Assembly (NCBI GenBank): GCA_013365365.1
Contig: JABVXU010000081.1
Coordinates: 105,621 to 169,620 of the forward strand
DNA: 64,000 nucleotides
Direction: 5' to 3'
Source: Cruorifilaria tuberocauda
Taxonomy: Eukaryota; Nematoda; Chromadorea; Rhabditida; Onchocercidae
The position numbers were made by a program, and so were the translations under genes. Shown piece by piece: positions 14,101-27,835 of the stretch (within the stretch, counting starts at the first letter, position 1; every line of letters begins with the position of its first letter). The notes under the pieces were generated by a model. The model was not told the DNA's origin, searched no databases, and was given only the letters and a program-made list of their open reading frames with translations.

Positions 14101-15268
14101 AATAAAATGATGAAGTTTGGAGTTGAATGTGGAAAATTACAGTGCGCATTCCCAAGTATTTTCAAATAATTTTTAAATGCTTATTGAAATGTCTTTAACC
14201 ATGAATTTGAATTTGAATATTGAATTTCAGGTGCTGGCAAAATACCATGATAAATCCTATGCTGTTTTGGCGGATGTTTCAAAACAGTTTTTGAAGAATT
14301 GGTCTTTTTACAGGTAAATTAATTATTTCTTGAACCGAAGTTTCATTTCTCATTCGTTTCATTTTTTGGTTTCATTTATATTGAAATAAATAGAATTTCT
14401 CGCCTATATTGCAATATTTGTAGCTCGATGATAATACGAGATCTCACACTTCGCTCGGCTCAATCCTTTGGTTCTTTTCACCTTATTCGTCTTCTGTTTG
14501 ATGAATATTTGTTGTATTTGGTGGAATTACGACTTGCCAAAGCTTCCAACAAACCAGTTATTTACGTCATGACACAGGTTTTGAATAAAAAATATTTCTA
14601 TTTTTTTTATAGTTTACAAGGTCATACTTGACAGTGAATCTCTATCTTTTATTATAAATGATTGTTTGATTTCAAATACAAATACAAGAAGGGAACTACA
14701 GTAGATAACTTCAAGTAAATTGGGAGATTTTCAAGTATAATATGTTTATCTTTTCAATTATTCCACTTTTCAAATTTATAAATCATTTCATTTTTAGGTA
14801 ATGGAAAATATTACACTCAATGAAACGACTACTGTAGGAGCAGGAGGAGTGGAAATCCTTGCATCGCAATCGATCGTCACTTCAAATGGTATTGGTCTGC
14901 TTCCAACCAGTAACAGTTCGCATTTCTTTAATCCGCTGGAAGCACAACCAGGTGTGAATATTGTTTATATGGACGAGAGATCTGGTCATACCCAGACCAT
15001 ACATTACGTTGGTGTGGGATCGAATACTCCACCGCATATGGATGCATTAGAACAAATCGTCCAAAGTAGCGGTATGTCTTTCTTTTTTAATCTAATATGT
15101 TATTAATGATCAATTAAACTGAAATAATCATTGAAAAGAGTTTCAATAAGAATTTCTCTATAAATTGATCGTTTTAGATAATTAAAAATCAAATTTTCAG
15201 AAATGACATTAGACGATGTGAAGAATGATCTCGACGAAGGGGAAAGAAAGAATTTGAATCTCATATAA
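2186..15268 (+). CDS. daf-19: RFX-family transcription factor, DAF-19 orthologue (5' partial, long isoform)
   Basis: RFX winged-helix factor; in C. elegans DAF-19 binds X-box promoters and switches on ciliary genes in sensory neurons. Exons, phases all agreeing: 2186-2591, 8359-8404, 9004-9123, 10643-10722, 11226-11480, 11997-12104, 12169-12269, 12449-12594, 12818-12936, 13103-13251, 13472-13730, 13971-14091, 14231-14313, 14424-14577, 14798-15071, 15201-15268 (stop TAA). They give about 829 residues. The first exon is Ser/Thr-rich with a seven-His run. The DNA-binding domain (about residues 191-271) starts [18 protein letters not shown] and carries the RFX signature [19 protein letters not shown]. 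The later exons match the RFX B/C/dimerisation regions, for example [10 protein letters not shown] and [20 protein letters not shown]. The C-terminal tail is acidic. The join 2591 to 8359 uses a weak GTACTT donor chosen by phase; an unseen exon could lie in that 5.8 kb intron. Family assignment is very secure; the 5' end is not. Confidence 0.93.
4095..4107 (+). promoter_or_regulatory. Weaker RFX-type site GTTGTT-T-AGCAAC
   Basis: Two RFX-like half-sites with a 1-nt spacer; RFX proteins are known to tolerate 0-3 nt between half-sites. Single half-sites lie nearby: GGTAAC at 4009-4014, GGCAAC at 4151-4156 and GGTAAC at 4692-4697. The match is weak and could be chance. Confidence 0.2.
5937..5950 (+). 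promoter_or_regulatory. X-box-like RFX binding site in the daf-19 intron
   Basis: GATACCTTGGTAAC matches the nematode X-box consensus RYYNYYWWRRNRAC at 13 of 14 positions; only position 2 (A for pyrimidine) differs. It is an almost perfect inverted repeat of the RFX half-site GGTAAC/GTTACC. It lies about 1 kb upstream of the candidate internal first exon, inside the gene of the factor that would bind it. No binding can be shown from sequence. Confidence 0.35.
6785..6930 (+). promoter_or_regulatory. Candidate internal promoter upstream of the alternative daf-19 exon
   Basis: This stretch is visibly richer in C and G than the surrounding intron, with CCTCACCTCATCG, CTCCCTTTCC and CACTCCCCTCC on the + strand. 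It directly precedes the candidate first exon at 6931. A promoter role is inferred only from position and composition. Confidence 0.25.
6931..15268 (+). CDS. daf-19: Candidate short isoform of daf-19 from an internal first exon
   Basis: Inside the large intron an ATG at 6931 opens 11 codons ([11 protein letters not shown]) plus two bases ending at 6965, followed by a GTATTT donor. The leftover AG joins the first G of the exon at 8359 to make an Arg codon and keeps the frame into [15 protein letters not shown]. The rest of the exon chain is shared with the long form, giving about 705 residues with the full DNA-binding and dimerisation regions. C. elegans daf-19 is known to make long and shorter isoforms from separate promoters, the shorter one serving ciliogenesis. 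The similarity in layout is inference; only the phase match and splice signal are seen here. Confidence 0.5.
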
Positions 15269-18200
15269 ATAATCAGTTCATTAATTATTATCATATTTTT
15301 ATAATTTCTTCTCATGAAAATTATTTGCTGTTTGTATATGTATATATATGTGATATTAACTATATCTACCGACATATAATATCAAAGGGTAAAGAAATCT
15401 GGATATGAAAATAGATGAGGGAGCAAATTAACAAAATTAACACATTTTCTTTAGAATTATACACTTATAACCTATTCCAATCTGCGGTTTTAAGAATTAA
15501 CTTCGTTTTGAACTAACCATAAACATTTACACTTTTCAATTTTTGCGTATTTGATGGTACGATATCTATTTTGATGTTTGGAAGTGCTACATATATTCTG
15601 TTGAAATTGTATTACTTTTTATTTTTAATGATAAAATAACCGTGTGCACTATTTTCACCGATATAAATTATTTCGAACGCATTAGTTGATTGCATGCTCG
15701 TTGAATGTTAAATGAATAGCAGTATGGATGGTTTTCAGAAGTAAGAAAGTGAAAAATCAATCTCATTTGGTGATACATTTCAAAACTACAATGCTACATT
15801 AAATTACATAAAATGCATCGAATTTGTCGTTAAAGATTTTTTCACTTAACCAGTCAAAAATTAATCATAAAATTTGATTTAGAAAAGGATTTAATTTTTC
15901 AGAGAATTTGAAATTAAATTAAAACATGAAATATGCCTGGTAAAAAAGTGAAGATTAAAGATATGAGAATATCACTGAATATCATATGGTATGTTGTGTT
16001 TGCTTTTCTTAGCTTCTCGTCTTTCATTTCGCATTTTTCCTCTTCGAACCTTTCTTCCATGCACCTTTAATCATTTGCATAATATGAAATATATTTGTTA
16101 CTCTTATCAGCATGAAGTAAAATTGTAAATGGTAACTCTGAGAATCTGAGAAATCTAATATTCCTTGCGAACTATCAATCAGTAAGATGAGATGTTGATT
16201 CTCGTTCGTCCGAATGATTTCATCTTATCAACGCTTGATTTTTCATCTGCAAAATGAAAAATGTAAAAGCTGTAAAATTCCTCTAGATGCAATATTAAAT
16301 TTTAATAAAAATTGCTAGCATGATCGATCGATTGATCTATCTGCAGAAGAATTAAAAAAAAATCTTACTTTCATGATTTTGGCACTTAAGCTTTTGAAAT
16401 TTACATTATACACTTCTCATCATATGTATTTTATGGAAAGTTTACGAAAAAATTTTATGGAAAATAAGTAACTTACCTTGCTTTTAGTTTAATAACTGAG
16501 AGAAGAAGATGGTTAATGATATTGAAATTGCTTGATTCAATTTAAATTGAAATCTACCATATTTTGCGTCAAACTAAAACTTGATAATGAAAATCAATTT
16601 AAAGTAATTTACTTACTTTCATGGTCACAAGCTTCACTCCTCCACTAGGAAGTTCACTGCTTCCGGAAACATTTCATATCTTTTTTTCCTTAAAAAATTT
16701 TTCCCTCATATAATACTTCACGTATTTCTTATCCTTGGATAAAAATATATGAAGCATTTTAAAATCATTTTACACATTTTGAAAGGTCAATTTTCTATTA
16801 ACCGACTTGCATTAATATTGATTCATTGGGAATGAAATATCCGTTATCACATATCAATTCATGAGATATAATCATCTAATTTTAATTATGACAACTAATA
16901 TGCTTGCATCTGAGTGCAATAAAAATTCCATCGGATTTGAACATCAAGATTTTAATGTTGCAGGTAGCAAAAAAGCAATAGAGCAAGCTTTCATCCCTGA
17001 ATGCAATTACTGCTCCATTAAAAAATTTTATATTCGTTACCTTAGTAGGTGATACTGAAATACTAGGTCCTTTTCTTCTGGATTTTAGAAAGTCTTGAGC
17101 ATAATTTAATGCATGCATAAACGCAAACATCGTGCAAAATCATACTATGTCATATTACTTACAACTTTCAAATATAAAAATAACGATTAAACTTTTCCCA
17201 TATTGTTTGATTCATCTTCGATAGAAAAGAAAAGCTTAATTAAAAAATTAAACCACCAGTTGCTACCATTTATGGGATGTGCTGATACACGGTGAAGCCT
17301 CGTTGTGTTACATGATTGACATGAGATTCAACATATAAGTGCTTATCAGGTAGTTACAAGAAGTTAACATAAAATTACTTTTATTGATTGGACAGGATAT
17401 ATAGCATTTACTGCAATGATTGCGCGTGATGCCAATGTTACTTACATAATTGTAATAGTTATTGCAACTGATGATGGGATAATTCAGTATACTGATACTT
17501 ATCAGATAGTTACAAAAAATAAATCCTTTATGTCATTTCAGTATACCTGTATCGAATATCAGTAAGGATTTTCTTTTATTCATATTAATTTATCGATCAC
17601 CGATGAACATCAATTCATCGATCATCTCCATTTTTCAATTATCAGAACTTCCATTTCTAACCTTTAAAATGACTCAAGAGAAAATGTAGCATGGTAATTA
17701 TTTCTATACGCGTGATTAAATATCCCTTTGATTAGTTCGTAATTTCGCAACTTAAAATGATTTATTTTATGATAATCAAATATTAACGTAAAACGCTTGA
17801 TGAATTTAGTCGAGTGAATATTAATTTTTGAGAGATGAATTTTTATTTTTAATTTTTATTTTAACTTTACATTCATATTAGAACGAACTTGATGATTCGG
17901 TTTTGTTTTATAAGAATGAATTGAAGTGTTTTGCGCATTTTATCGTTTCAATATTTTTCTGTTACAATCTATCAGTTGTTTTAATTATCGATTATCGAAT
18001 GATTATCGATTTGATTGTCGAGCGATCGATCGATAATATCGATTATTGATATTGGAAAATGCACGAAAGCAAAGATTGATGGTATGAGAATCAAGTTCAA
18101 ATTTAATTAGCAAGGGAAATAAAAAATAAAAGTTATTGTATACTTTGCGTATGTTACTTATCAAACTACATACTAACACGTACGTACTTACGTTTCGTAT

Positions 18201-21200
18201 CGAAAAGATTCATTTTTCAGGAAATTCAAGAATTTCAGCTGGAAATTTAATGCTATTGAAAAATTGTTCTTTCGGTATTTTTTAAAATTTGCACAATTCA
18301 TAATATTTTAAATTCATTGATTGATAAAATAATTTCTAAATTGTCAGAAGGCATTTTCATTTATTTCATTTAAATCCTCTTTTTTCAAAATCCTCTATTT
18401 TTTTCAACCAATTCCTCTTCTTCGTGAAAAGTTCATCTCAGTTGCGCATTTGTCGCAGTAATATTTTCCAGCCGTAATTACGAACAGTTTTGATTAGATT
18501 ATACTAACAATCTAAAATAATGCCTACATTTTTTGATATTCCTTCTCTGAAAGTCAATTATATTTCTAAGCATGATAATGACGGTGCAATTGGGAAGCGC
18601 TAATGTCGCCAAATGTGTAACAGTTTTGAAAGTAATATAACTGACAAAAGAATGATGTTTTATGGTGGATTTATTATGTTTAATATCCTAACCAGTTCAT
18701 AGTTCAGGTAATTTTGATAATTTGACCTCAAATGGTTTCAATAATTAGAGAAGGTAAATTTCAGCACAAAAGTAAAGATGAAAATTTCTCATACTTTTAA
18801 CTCGTTCAGATTTTGCGACATTCGAATAACTTATTGCTGAAATTATACTGTATTACGAGAAATGAAAGAAAATGAAACTTGAAATATAGAAATGACCTGA
18901 AATAGTAACTACACATAAGTATCACATTACAGTTACTTATCATGTATCTCTCATCACTACTGCACTGATAGAAGTTTGATATTAAAAATAAATTTAATAA
19001 TGCGAGTTTCTCAAATTGAACTTTGGTTGTGGAGTATAATTAAATTTTTCAAATTCATGATTAATCTTCTCAACTTCGCCCACTTAAATTGCATGAAATA
19101 AATTTAACTATCCCGAGTAATGATTCTGATATCTTATCAAAAAGTATATTATATTATTGATGTGACAAAACTAGATTACACTTGAATTCTAAATTAGTCA
19201 ATATGCTTCCTATAAACTTTCATCATATTTTTGACGAAAGAATTTTAAAGCTTAAGATAAAATTACGGGAATTTTTATCATTATTGAAATAAAATATTAG
19301 CCTTATCAGCGATAAAAGATAAGTAATGTTTGAAAATCTTTTCTAATTTTAGTCATTCTTCTTCATTGAAAAATTATTCGAAATTTCATTTCAATTAATA
19401 AACTTGCAAAAGACGACTCGCAAAACTTGGCACTGATAAATTAATAAGCTTTTAAATTAATTTTTTTCTACTTCTTCTACTTGCATTTTATCTCCTACTT
19501 TCTCCTACTTACCTCAATCTTTCTTTGAAGTAAGAATTCAAGTCTGCACCAAAAAGTAAAAATGATCCACCTTTTAAGTGTACCTACTTCGATAAATCCA
19601 AAGCCATACGATAACATGGATCTTATAACTTCTGTATTCCTGTCAAAACCTGTAGCAAAGCCTAAGCTTATTGCTAAAGAAGTTTACTGTTAAACACTTC
19701 GGCTATTGTTCTGCAAGTTTTTTGTAAGTCTTCAAAATCTAGTTTATTGCTTCCTAATTTGATTTTCTTTCAAAAAAAGATAATAGTTGATGAGATTCAT
19801 TTATACTGGTTATTTCATGAAATTACCTTCCATACATTTACCCTCCAACAATCTGTCCCCATAAACATGTAATTTTCATGCAATAATTAGTACTACCCTC
19901 CATCTTCTGTTAGCATTAAAAAGATACAAATTGCAGCTTTACTTGTTTTCATATCATGCGTAAAACTTTTTTTTACTAGCTAATGAGTATTGCTTCTCAT
20001 TAGGCTTAAAAATTGAGGAGGATCATAATAACAGCAATTTTTCGCTGCTGAAATGGTTGGAAAAGAAAACTTTCCATTTCTTCCTTCTACTATCGTTTCA
20101 AATGATTATCATTCTTATCAGTCTTGTCTATCTTTTTTACTGATTATTAATCTTGTCTTTGTTAAAAATTATGCAAGAAAAGAAAATTCGTGATATTGAT
20201 AGGAAAAAAAAATAAAAGTATCGATTGATACTTTTTTGATCCGTAATTTTTTTTATTATTTAAGATTAACTCTAATCCACTGATCATTTTTCATTTCATT
20301 TAAAATAATTAGAATTGAAAGAGATAATTTGATAATAAAATTATCGAATCATTTTTTTTCTCTCGTTTTTGATCAAAGTTCAGTAAATTATTTTTCACTG
20401 TTGCTAAATAAATGAATGTAACTATTTTTTTGAATTGATTGATTTGATAAGCACCGAAAATTTATATATAATAAATCACTTATTGTCTTTTTAAGCTATC
20501 AAATTTGACAGCCTAGTTCATTCTTCTGTTACAAGAAAAAATGTTTTGAAAAATGTGAAAAAAACGAATAAAATTTTAAGAATGGAACTATCAATATGTG
20601 ACTGATAACAGAAATGATTTGTGATAAAGTATGAAATAACGATTACTAAGAATAATATGTACCTAATTTTTTTAAGCAGAAATGATAATTCATTAAAATG
20701 ATCAATTGCATTTGATATTTCCTGTCATATTTTTATTTTGCACTAAAATAATATGAAATCACCGATTCAGTAGAAATGATAATTCATTAAAATTCATTAT
20801 ATTCAACATTTCATCAAGAAATAAAGATAATTATGAATGAATGTTTTATTAAAACCTTTGATTTTTATTTTTCAAACCGCAGTTCAATTCAATTCAATTT
20901 TTCCTTCAATTAATTAAAAGAACGGAAAATGGAGTATTTCGAAATTACGAGCAAGTAATTTCACGCATAATTTGTAGGAACGATTCCAGCGATTATTCTC
21001 ATATTACAATTAATTCAAGTAGAAATTCAAATGATAATGATTGCAAGTACTTTAATTAAAAAAGTCATTTATACACTTACATTACATTACATGATAATCA
21101 TTTATGTGAATGAGAATGAAATTGTCATTATGGATAACTTCAGGTATATTATACCTAATTAATCCGTACTATAAATAATTAGGTTATAAAATGAGCAAAA

Positions 21201-22416
21201 GTTATTCCAAATTAAATCATTACATAGTAATTATTTCCGGAATATAAATTCGTTCCTTTAGGAATGAAACTATTAATTAAGCTATATAAAATTCGTTTTC
21301 TTGTTATTTTTTTCAAATGGTTCTAATTTTCGCTATTTTATCCGTTCATTTCAACTATTTTATTTTTATTTCATTTAAGCTTCATTGCAATCATTATAAC
21401 ATTTTCATTTTATCTCTCTGGTCCTTTCAAAAAAACTTCATTTATCCTCTCCTTCTTTTCTATCTAATCACTCATTACTACTTTTTATCTTTTATGAGAG
21501 AGAGAGAGAGAGAGAGACAAAAAAGAAATTACTCCTTTTTTTTTTACTTCCACATTATATGCTGCTTACGTATATCTGATCAGTTTATATATTTTTAAAG
21601 AAAAGTAAAAATTGTAATATTTTTATCAAAATAACTCCTTCTATCAAAAACTTCATTTTAAAATAATTTACATTTTGCTTTCCTCTCTTTTTTTCTCCTT
21701 CACTTTCTCTCGCACTTAATTACAATAATTGAATATAACGCATACTTATGCGGACTATTTTTGATTTTTTTTTTTACTTATCGAACTATTTTTGTTGCAG
21801 ATTGTTGAATGAAAATAGCATATCTGGATATTTTCATCATATTGAATTAATTTAAAGGATAGAATGTAACCAGTTAATCAGCTTTTAATGCTTTTGATAT
21901 ATTGGATGTGCTATGCACATACATATTTTTTTGTTTCAAAAATGATTATTTTTCTCTTTTTTTAAAAAGAAATGATCAACGAGCTGTTTATCTTTCCAGC
22001 ATATAAATTATCAGTTTGTTGAATACAGTAATTAATGTTACTAATTTTGATGATTCTAGTTTTTCGATGATTATTAACCATCATTGATAATCATTCTCAT
22101 ATCATTTACTAGTGCTATCATCATTGGCAATCCGCTATTATTATCTTCTATAATGAAGTTTATAATTGTTTAACACCCAACATTGACTATTTATTTATTT
22201 GACTATCCTCTTTAATATTATTTCTCATATATTCACCAACTATTTAACCAGTATATTGAATTACCCGTTTTATAATTAAATTTATTCTTTTTTAATGATT
22301 TAGTTTTTTGTACTTTGAAACATTTGAAATTTGAATTGATGATACTGTTTAATGATATTGTAAGCGAAAAAGCTTGTTACAAAATGAAAGAAATCCTTAA
22401 ACTATTTAATTTTTAG
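15269..22416. other. Intergenic region between daf-19 and the peptide gene
   Basis: About 7.1 kb of AT-rich DNA. It contains the presumed daf-19 3' UTR at its left end, scattered short duplicated phrases (for example AGAAATGATAATTCATTAAA at about 20681 and 20774) and a GA microsatellite at 21496-21517. No exon, tRNA or mobile element could be supported on either strand. Confidence 0.5.
21496..21517. repeat. GA microsatellite
   Basis: An uninterrupted (GA)n run of about 11 units on the + strand. Confidence 0.9.
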
Positions 22417-22418
22417 GA
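22409..22418 (+). promoter_or_regulatory. Possible trans-splice or 5' UTR acceptor of the peptide gene
   Basis: AATTTTTAG ends at 22416, two bases before the ATG at 22419. In nematodes such an acceptor next to a start codon often receives the spliced leader; a cis-spliced 5' UTR intron would look the same. Confidence 0.4.
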
Positions 22419-24893
22419 ATGCAGAAAATATTGCTATTTCTTGGTCTATTATTGATAGATGAAATGTTTCATGATAATACTATTGTACAAGCGATAATGC
22501 CATATCCATATTTCCGACATCAACGTTATCCAATCAGGGAAAATTCACAACAGCCTTTATTAGTTGTACATGCTGTACCAATTACTGATATGGTTTGTTC
22601 TTTTTCCTATTTTCATCAATTTCTAATCATTTATATAATTCACAAACTGAATAATAATTAATGAACTTAATAATATTATTCAGCAATGATTTCTTTGGTG
22701 AAGTTTAATTTGATTGAAGGAAATAGAAGAATGAAGTTGAATTAGAGTGTAGGAAACGATTGTAGAAAACGAAAGGAGAATGATAAGAATTCATTCTCTA
22801 ATATGAATAATAATCATACATAATTAGTTTTAGTTAAAAAAATGAATTATTTAATTATCTTTCTATGATTTGTAAAGAATTAAAGAATTTTTCATTTTAT
22901 TTTAGTTAAAATTATATAATGTAATGGGCTAATTTTTAATTTATTAGGAATCTAAGCATATTTTTTTTGTTTGAACATTTCAACTTTTCTATCATTTTCT
23001 TTAACCGTAATCAAAGCTAAAAGTCAAAATCAATACAGGCAAAACAGTATTTATTTATTAAGTTAGTAAGATTTCGTTAAAAGAATATAATGGACAATTT
23101 TATAAAATGTAAAACCTTGCAATAGGCTTGTTGTAAGTTTGTTTGCTTCCAGTTTGCCTCAAATTGCCTAGTTATCTTTAACGATATTCAGAAAATAACT
23201 ATTCGTCATTGCTTTAGAGAGGAAAAGAGAGGGAAATAGGAAGAAAAATGCTTATCATTCCCAGAAGTAATTCTTCCCGGCTATTTTTGGATCTTTATAA
23301 TTAATTTCGCAAATTGCATCCACAGTTTTGTTAATGTTTCATTTGACGCAAAGTCTGAAAGGCTGGGAAAGGAAAAGAGCAACAAGTTATGATAACAGTA
23401 AATTTTCGTGGCCAAATTCATTGAATAATTTCTAAATGTATGCATATCTTCGCTTTATGAATAGATATTGGAAAATTCAAAATTAATTTTAGTAAGATAG
23501 ATTAAATGAACTTTCTCTTTCGTAAACAACACTTTACAATCCTCTGTTAGTTAATTTTTACGGGCAAAAATAGGAGAATCCTATCCCTAATTACCGGCAT
23601 ATGATGAAAAAATATGGATGAGGGATTAGAATCGTCGTTCAATAACAAAGCTTTGTTTCTTTCCAAATTTGATATATATTACTTGACGAAATAAAAAAAG
23701 TTATATTAAGTATATCCACAAAATTATTTAATGCTGGAATGATTGTAATTAAAACATGAAGCAAGACAGTATTTTAGCCATAAAGAAAAAAGCATAGTGA
23801 AAATGTATTTCGTATTTTTAAATGAATTGTGAATCCAACTGATATTATTGTATACAGAAGCAAGCTAGCACAGCATAACATTTGACAGGATTAATCTTAT
23901 TTCGGATATAAATTTTACATCTCGGTATCATTAACAACATATCTTTGTTATGATTGCAGTATTTTAACGGCTTTCCCGGCAATGAATTAAGAAAAAGAAT
24001 GACAAAAAAGTAGATTCTTAACTCATATATTTTAATGTGGAAATTTGAGATTAAAATTCATGTAATCAACAGACATATTCGATTTATCACATAAAATTTT
24101 CATGTTTTCTATTTGTCAAGTGAAAAATTGCAAGAATGAAATTCACAATGAAATACATGAAATGAAATGAACTCATTATCACATGCAATCAAATAAAAGT
24201 TTTTAATTGGGTCGATTTTAATGTTCTTTCATAAATGATAAGATATCCAATTTCCTCTAATAATGAGATGCATCATTTTTAGCGTCATCGTCTAAGCGAC
24301 ATAAGATACAAATCTTGATGTTATGAAGATACAAATCTCAATGATGTAACGAAGCAAAATTTATCATCATTAAAATAAAAGATTATTAGACATGCTACAG
24401 GAAATAAATTTTCTTAAATCTAGGCTCTGCTAAATTTCAAATTCAATATAATCTCAATTTTTATTTATGTTAGAAGCAGATTATGTTGACAGCCATTTTT
24501 CTAATCTAGCTCCCCATTACAAAGTGCTCAATTCAAATTAATTGATGCACATGAACTTAGGTTAGCTAATAACAGATAATTTAAAATACATAAAACATGG
24601 TTTAAATTTTTCAGAAGCATCTTTGATGAGAAATCGGACCCCAATTAAGTTAGTGATTGACATGAAAATTAATCGAAATTCGGATTTTAGAACCAATATC
24701 ATTGTATTACTTGAAAATACATTAAATTTTATGATTTATAATAATTAAAAATTTTTTTCAGGAGTTTATTATAATATTATAGTTACAGGATGAATACATA
24801 TCGGAAACAACGTCAATGGCACGGAAACGATCCCAACCGGATAATAATTTCGATTATATCTACGATTTTGACCCAACACAAATATTTCTGTGA
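22419..24893 (+). CDS. Small secreted peptide precursor, unrecognised
   Basis: Two exons, 22419-22592 (58 codons) and 24789-24893 (34 codons plus TGA), both phase 0, with a GTTTGT donor and TTACAG acceptor around a 2.2 kb intron; product 92 residues. The N terminus (MQKILLFLGLLLI) looks like a signal peptide core, possibly cleaved after VQA near residue 26. Next comes a Pro/Tyr/Arg-containing segment (MPYPYFRHQRYPIREN), then an RKR site at residues 70-72, and a 20-residue acidic, aromatic C-terminal tail including FDYIYDFDP. This layout (signal, propeptide, tribasic site, short tail) fits a neuropeptide or secreted peptide precursor. There is no Gly for amidation and no Cys framework. I do not recognise the family. 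A TTTTTAG acceptor two bases before the ATG supports the start. Extra exons in the intron cannot be excluded. Confidence 0.6.
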
Positions 24894-27823
24894 GAAGAAT
24901 GCAATCATTTAAACTGATAAATGAATACTGCTAAAACGCATCTCGAATATCTTTACGCTAATAACGATAACAGCCTCTGATAAAGTAGGCACTATTGCAA
25001 CTGTTATTTGATATTTCATATCTTATAAAATTTGATTAATCGTTTATTTATTTCATCATTTGACAAAATGATATAAAATAATGTAGAAACAAAGGAAGTT
25101 AATCCTTCACTATCATAGCGAACTAGTGGAAAATCCTAGTGTTCTAGAAATTTAACAAAGAATTAAAATTATCACAAAATTTAGATTGCTACAATTTCGA
25201 CAATTATCCTGAAAAAAATTTCAAGTATTCGTTACACCATGTTCTAATGCAAATTTAATACTTAATGTTCAAAGGGAGTACCTTCCACATTTTTCTTTTA
25301 CAATCGTTTATTGGTAAACGATAGAGGTTATTGTAAATATTTCAGTAGAATTGATAGAAAATAATTGAATCAGATAAATGTGTTAATAGTGTTTAAATCA
25401 AGCAGTGAAACAATTTTATAACTTTTTTTTAAATATTCAATCTTTCTTATTCTGTTTTATAGGATTTCAATTCTCGTGCTACAATAAAACAAATAAAAAA
25501 GAAAATAATAAGTAGTTATTTAGAAATTATTCATTCACGATAAAATAGCTTGATGCTAAGTTTATTTTTGTCATGTTGCTTTCTTTCTCACCTATGAAAT
25601 TGTTTTTTGTGCAAGTAAAATAAATAAAAGAGCTTATTATTTTTTCTCTTGGTAATTTGCTGTATGGGAAATATCCATCAATTTCTGATTGAACAAAAAT
25701 GTTGGCAAAATGAGCGTTATAATGATTAAAATGATAACAATTGCAAATGGCAATAACTTTACAAAGAATAAGCACATCATTTCCATCTCCTCTTTTTCAC
25801 TTCAACATAGAAATTTGTTGGAATTTTTTTAAGAAATTCAAATTTCTTACCAATTTCCTCTGTTATGTTTTCTACTCAATTACTATTGGAAATTGAAAAT
25901 AATTGGAAAAGAAAATGAAATGGCATAATTCAACCGATTAAAATAGTAGACATTCTTTTACACGTATAATGTAAATAAATGATCAAGATTAAATTAAAGG
26001 AAAAAATGCGAACTTAAAAAGGAAATAAAATTCCCGACAAATTTCCTCAGTTATATTGTCTACTGATTACTTGGGAATAACTTCGTAATTTTACTGGTGA
26101 AAAGTAGGTTGAAAGAAAAAGGATAACAAAAAATAACAGTTGAAAGATACAAAATTAATGAAAAAAAAGAAAGCATTGATGAATCCTTGTTGTTCAATAG
26201 AAAAAAAATCACTTTTGATGATGTTTATTTGTCACTATCAATTAAGCATTTCCAATATTGAATATTATCACTTGTGATTAATATTTTATACATAATATCA
26301 CATCTACTAATTAACAAAGAACGCTATAATGATTTTCATTCGCACTATCTATAGATAAAATTATGTATAGAACTGATTACTGAACGTAGACCAATATGTT
26401 CAGTTTTCGGAAATTATTTCGAATTCTGATATATAACTAATGATACATATATCTTGAAAGGTTTGTGAATTCTCAAACAGCCGGCAGATATATAAATTTA
26501 GAATAGATACTCAAAATTACTGCTAATCCAATGAAGATGACAATTTCCGAGATACCTATTAAATTATCAAAGATAGAATCATTCCTGTCTTTAAATATGA
26601 AATAAAATATAGCATACTGTCTGAGGAAAAATTTTTCATAGTTAATTACTTACACGTGTTGAACATTTTTCATGTGACGTTTATGAACAATGCGATACAA
26701 CAATACATTCCTGACTTATTGTTTATTGATTGCTTACTTAAATTTGTACATAACTGAAAAATGAACCTAACACAGAAAGATTCATACAATTAATCATGAC
26801 AATTTTCAAGAATTTTTCACATAATTACGCTTGCTCGATTCTTATTTATCCGAGAAATAAAGCCTCTTACTGACCAATTAATCAGCTTTATCGCAAAAAA
26901 ATGAAACTTCCTATTGAAAGTTAAGCGTTCTAATATGATTGAATCAATTCTTCCAGAATTTTGCACAAAACCGGGATAAATATTTCATTAAACATTACTT
27001 CAGTTGATGCTTCCATGATTCATTGAGAAAGAAACAACTCATTTTCATTCCGTTTTTTTTCCTTTCCCTTACTAAATATCTTAATGATTACTTTAAAAGT
27101 TTTAACGAATCGAATTCGAATCATGCAGTACTTAGATTAAAATCTAGTATTGCTGTAAGCATAATTTTAGATAAATCATAAAAAATATTTCCAACTTCAT
27201 TCAAATTACAAATAACTTTTATAAGAAAAATTTCAGCAAGTCTTTCTGCAGCAATAATCGTTTTTATCATTCCGCTATCATTATCACCATCATTATCAAA
27301 ATATCTTCATAATATTTAGTGAAAACAATAATCATATACGGTTCTGATCAGTGAAATTAAATCATAGGAGTGGAAATCACTAGCACATCCTCCCACATAT
27401 CACTGCCAAAAACAAATAAATAAATAATAAGGGTATAGTACTTTCTTCACTTCGAATACCCCAAAATGCAAATGGATGTCTCATTAATCATAACCAAAAA
27501 GCTTTTCCGCTTCTCGGTGCTTTTTTTTTGTTTTTTTATAGGTGCAGGTGTGCAAGGTGCGAGGCGCAAATGTTCACTGAATTTAATTGATAAAATTTTT
27601 TGTAACTATTATTTGTTTTTTTCTATGTTTTACACGAAAGTATGTGAAACAAATTAATGATTTGCATGTTCCTTTTATTTGGAAAAACACTGATATGCGT
27701 AAATACGCAGTGGATGCATATTTATTGGATCTGAAATGAAAAGTTGTAACTATATCTAGCACTGATTAGATTTCAATAGTTTGCGCTATCGGAAATTTTG
27801 AGTAAGTAGCTCGGTTTTTTTAG
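24894..27823. other. Intergenic region between the peptide gene and pink-1
   Basis: About 2.9 kb of AT-rich DNA. A minus-strand 82-codon reading frame at 25527-25775 and a + strand frame at 27466-27657 show no recognisable protein features. Nothing else was supported. Confidence 0.5.
27812..27823 (+). promoter_or_regulatory. Possible trans-splice acceptor of pink-1
   Basis: A CGGTTTTTTTAG tract ends at 27823, 12 nt before the ATG at 27836. An in-frame TAA lies between it and the ATG, so this ATG is the first usable one after the acceptor. Confidence 0.35.
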
Positions 27824-27835
27824 AATTTTTAAAAA

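Noticed and set aside
15103..15375. Minus-strand 90-codon frame at the daf-19 3' end
   Set aside because: Overlaps the last daf-19 exon in antisense and has no recognisable features.
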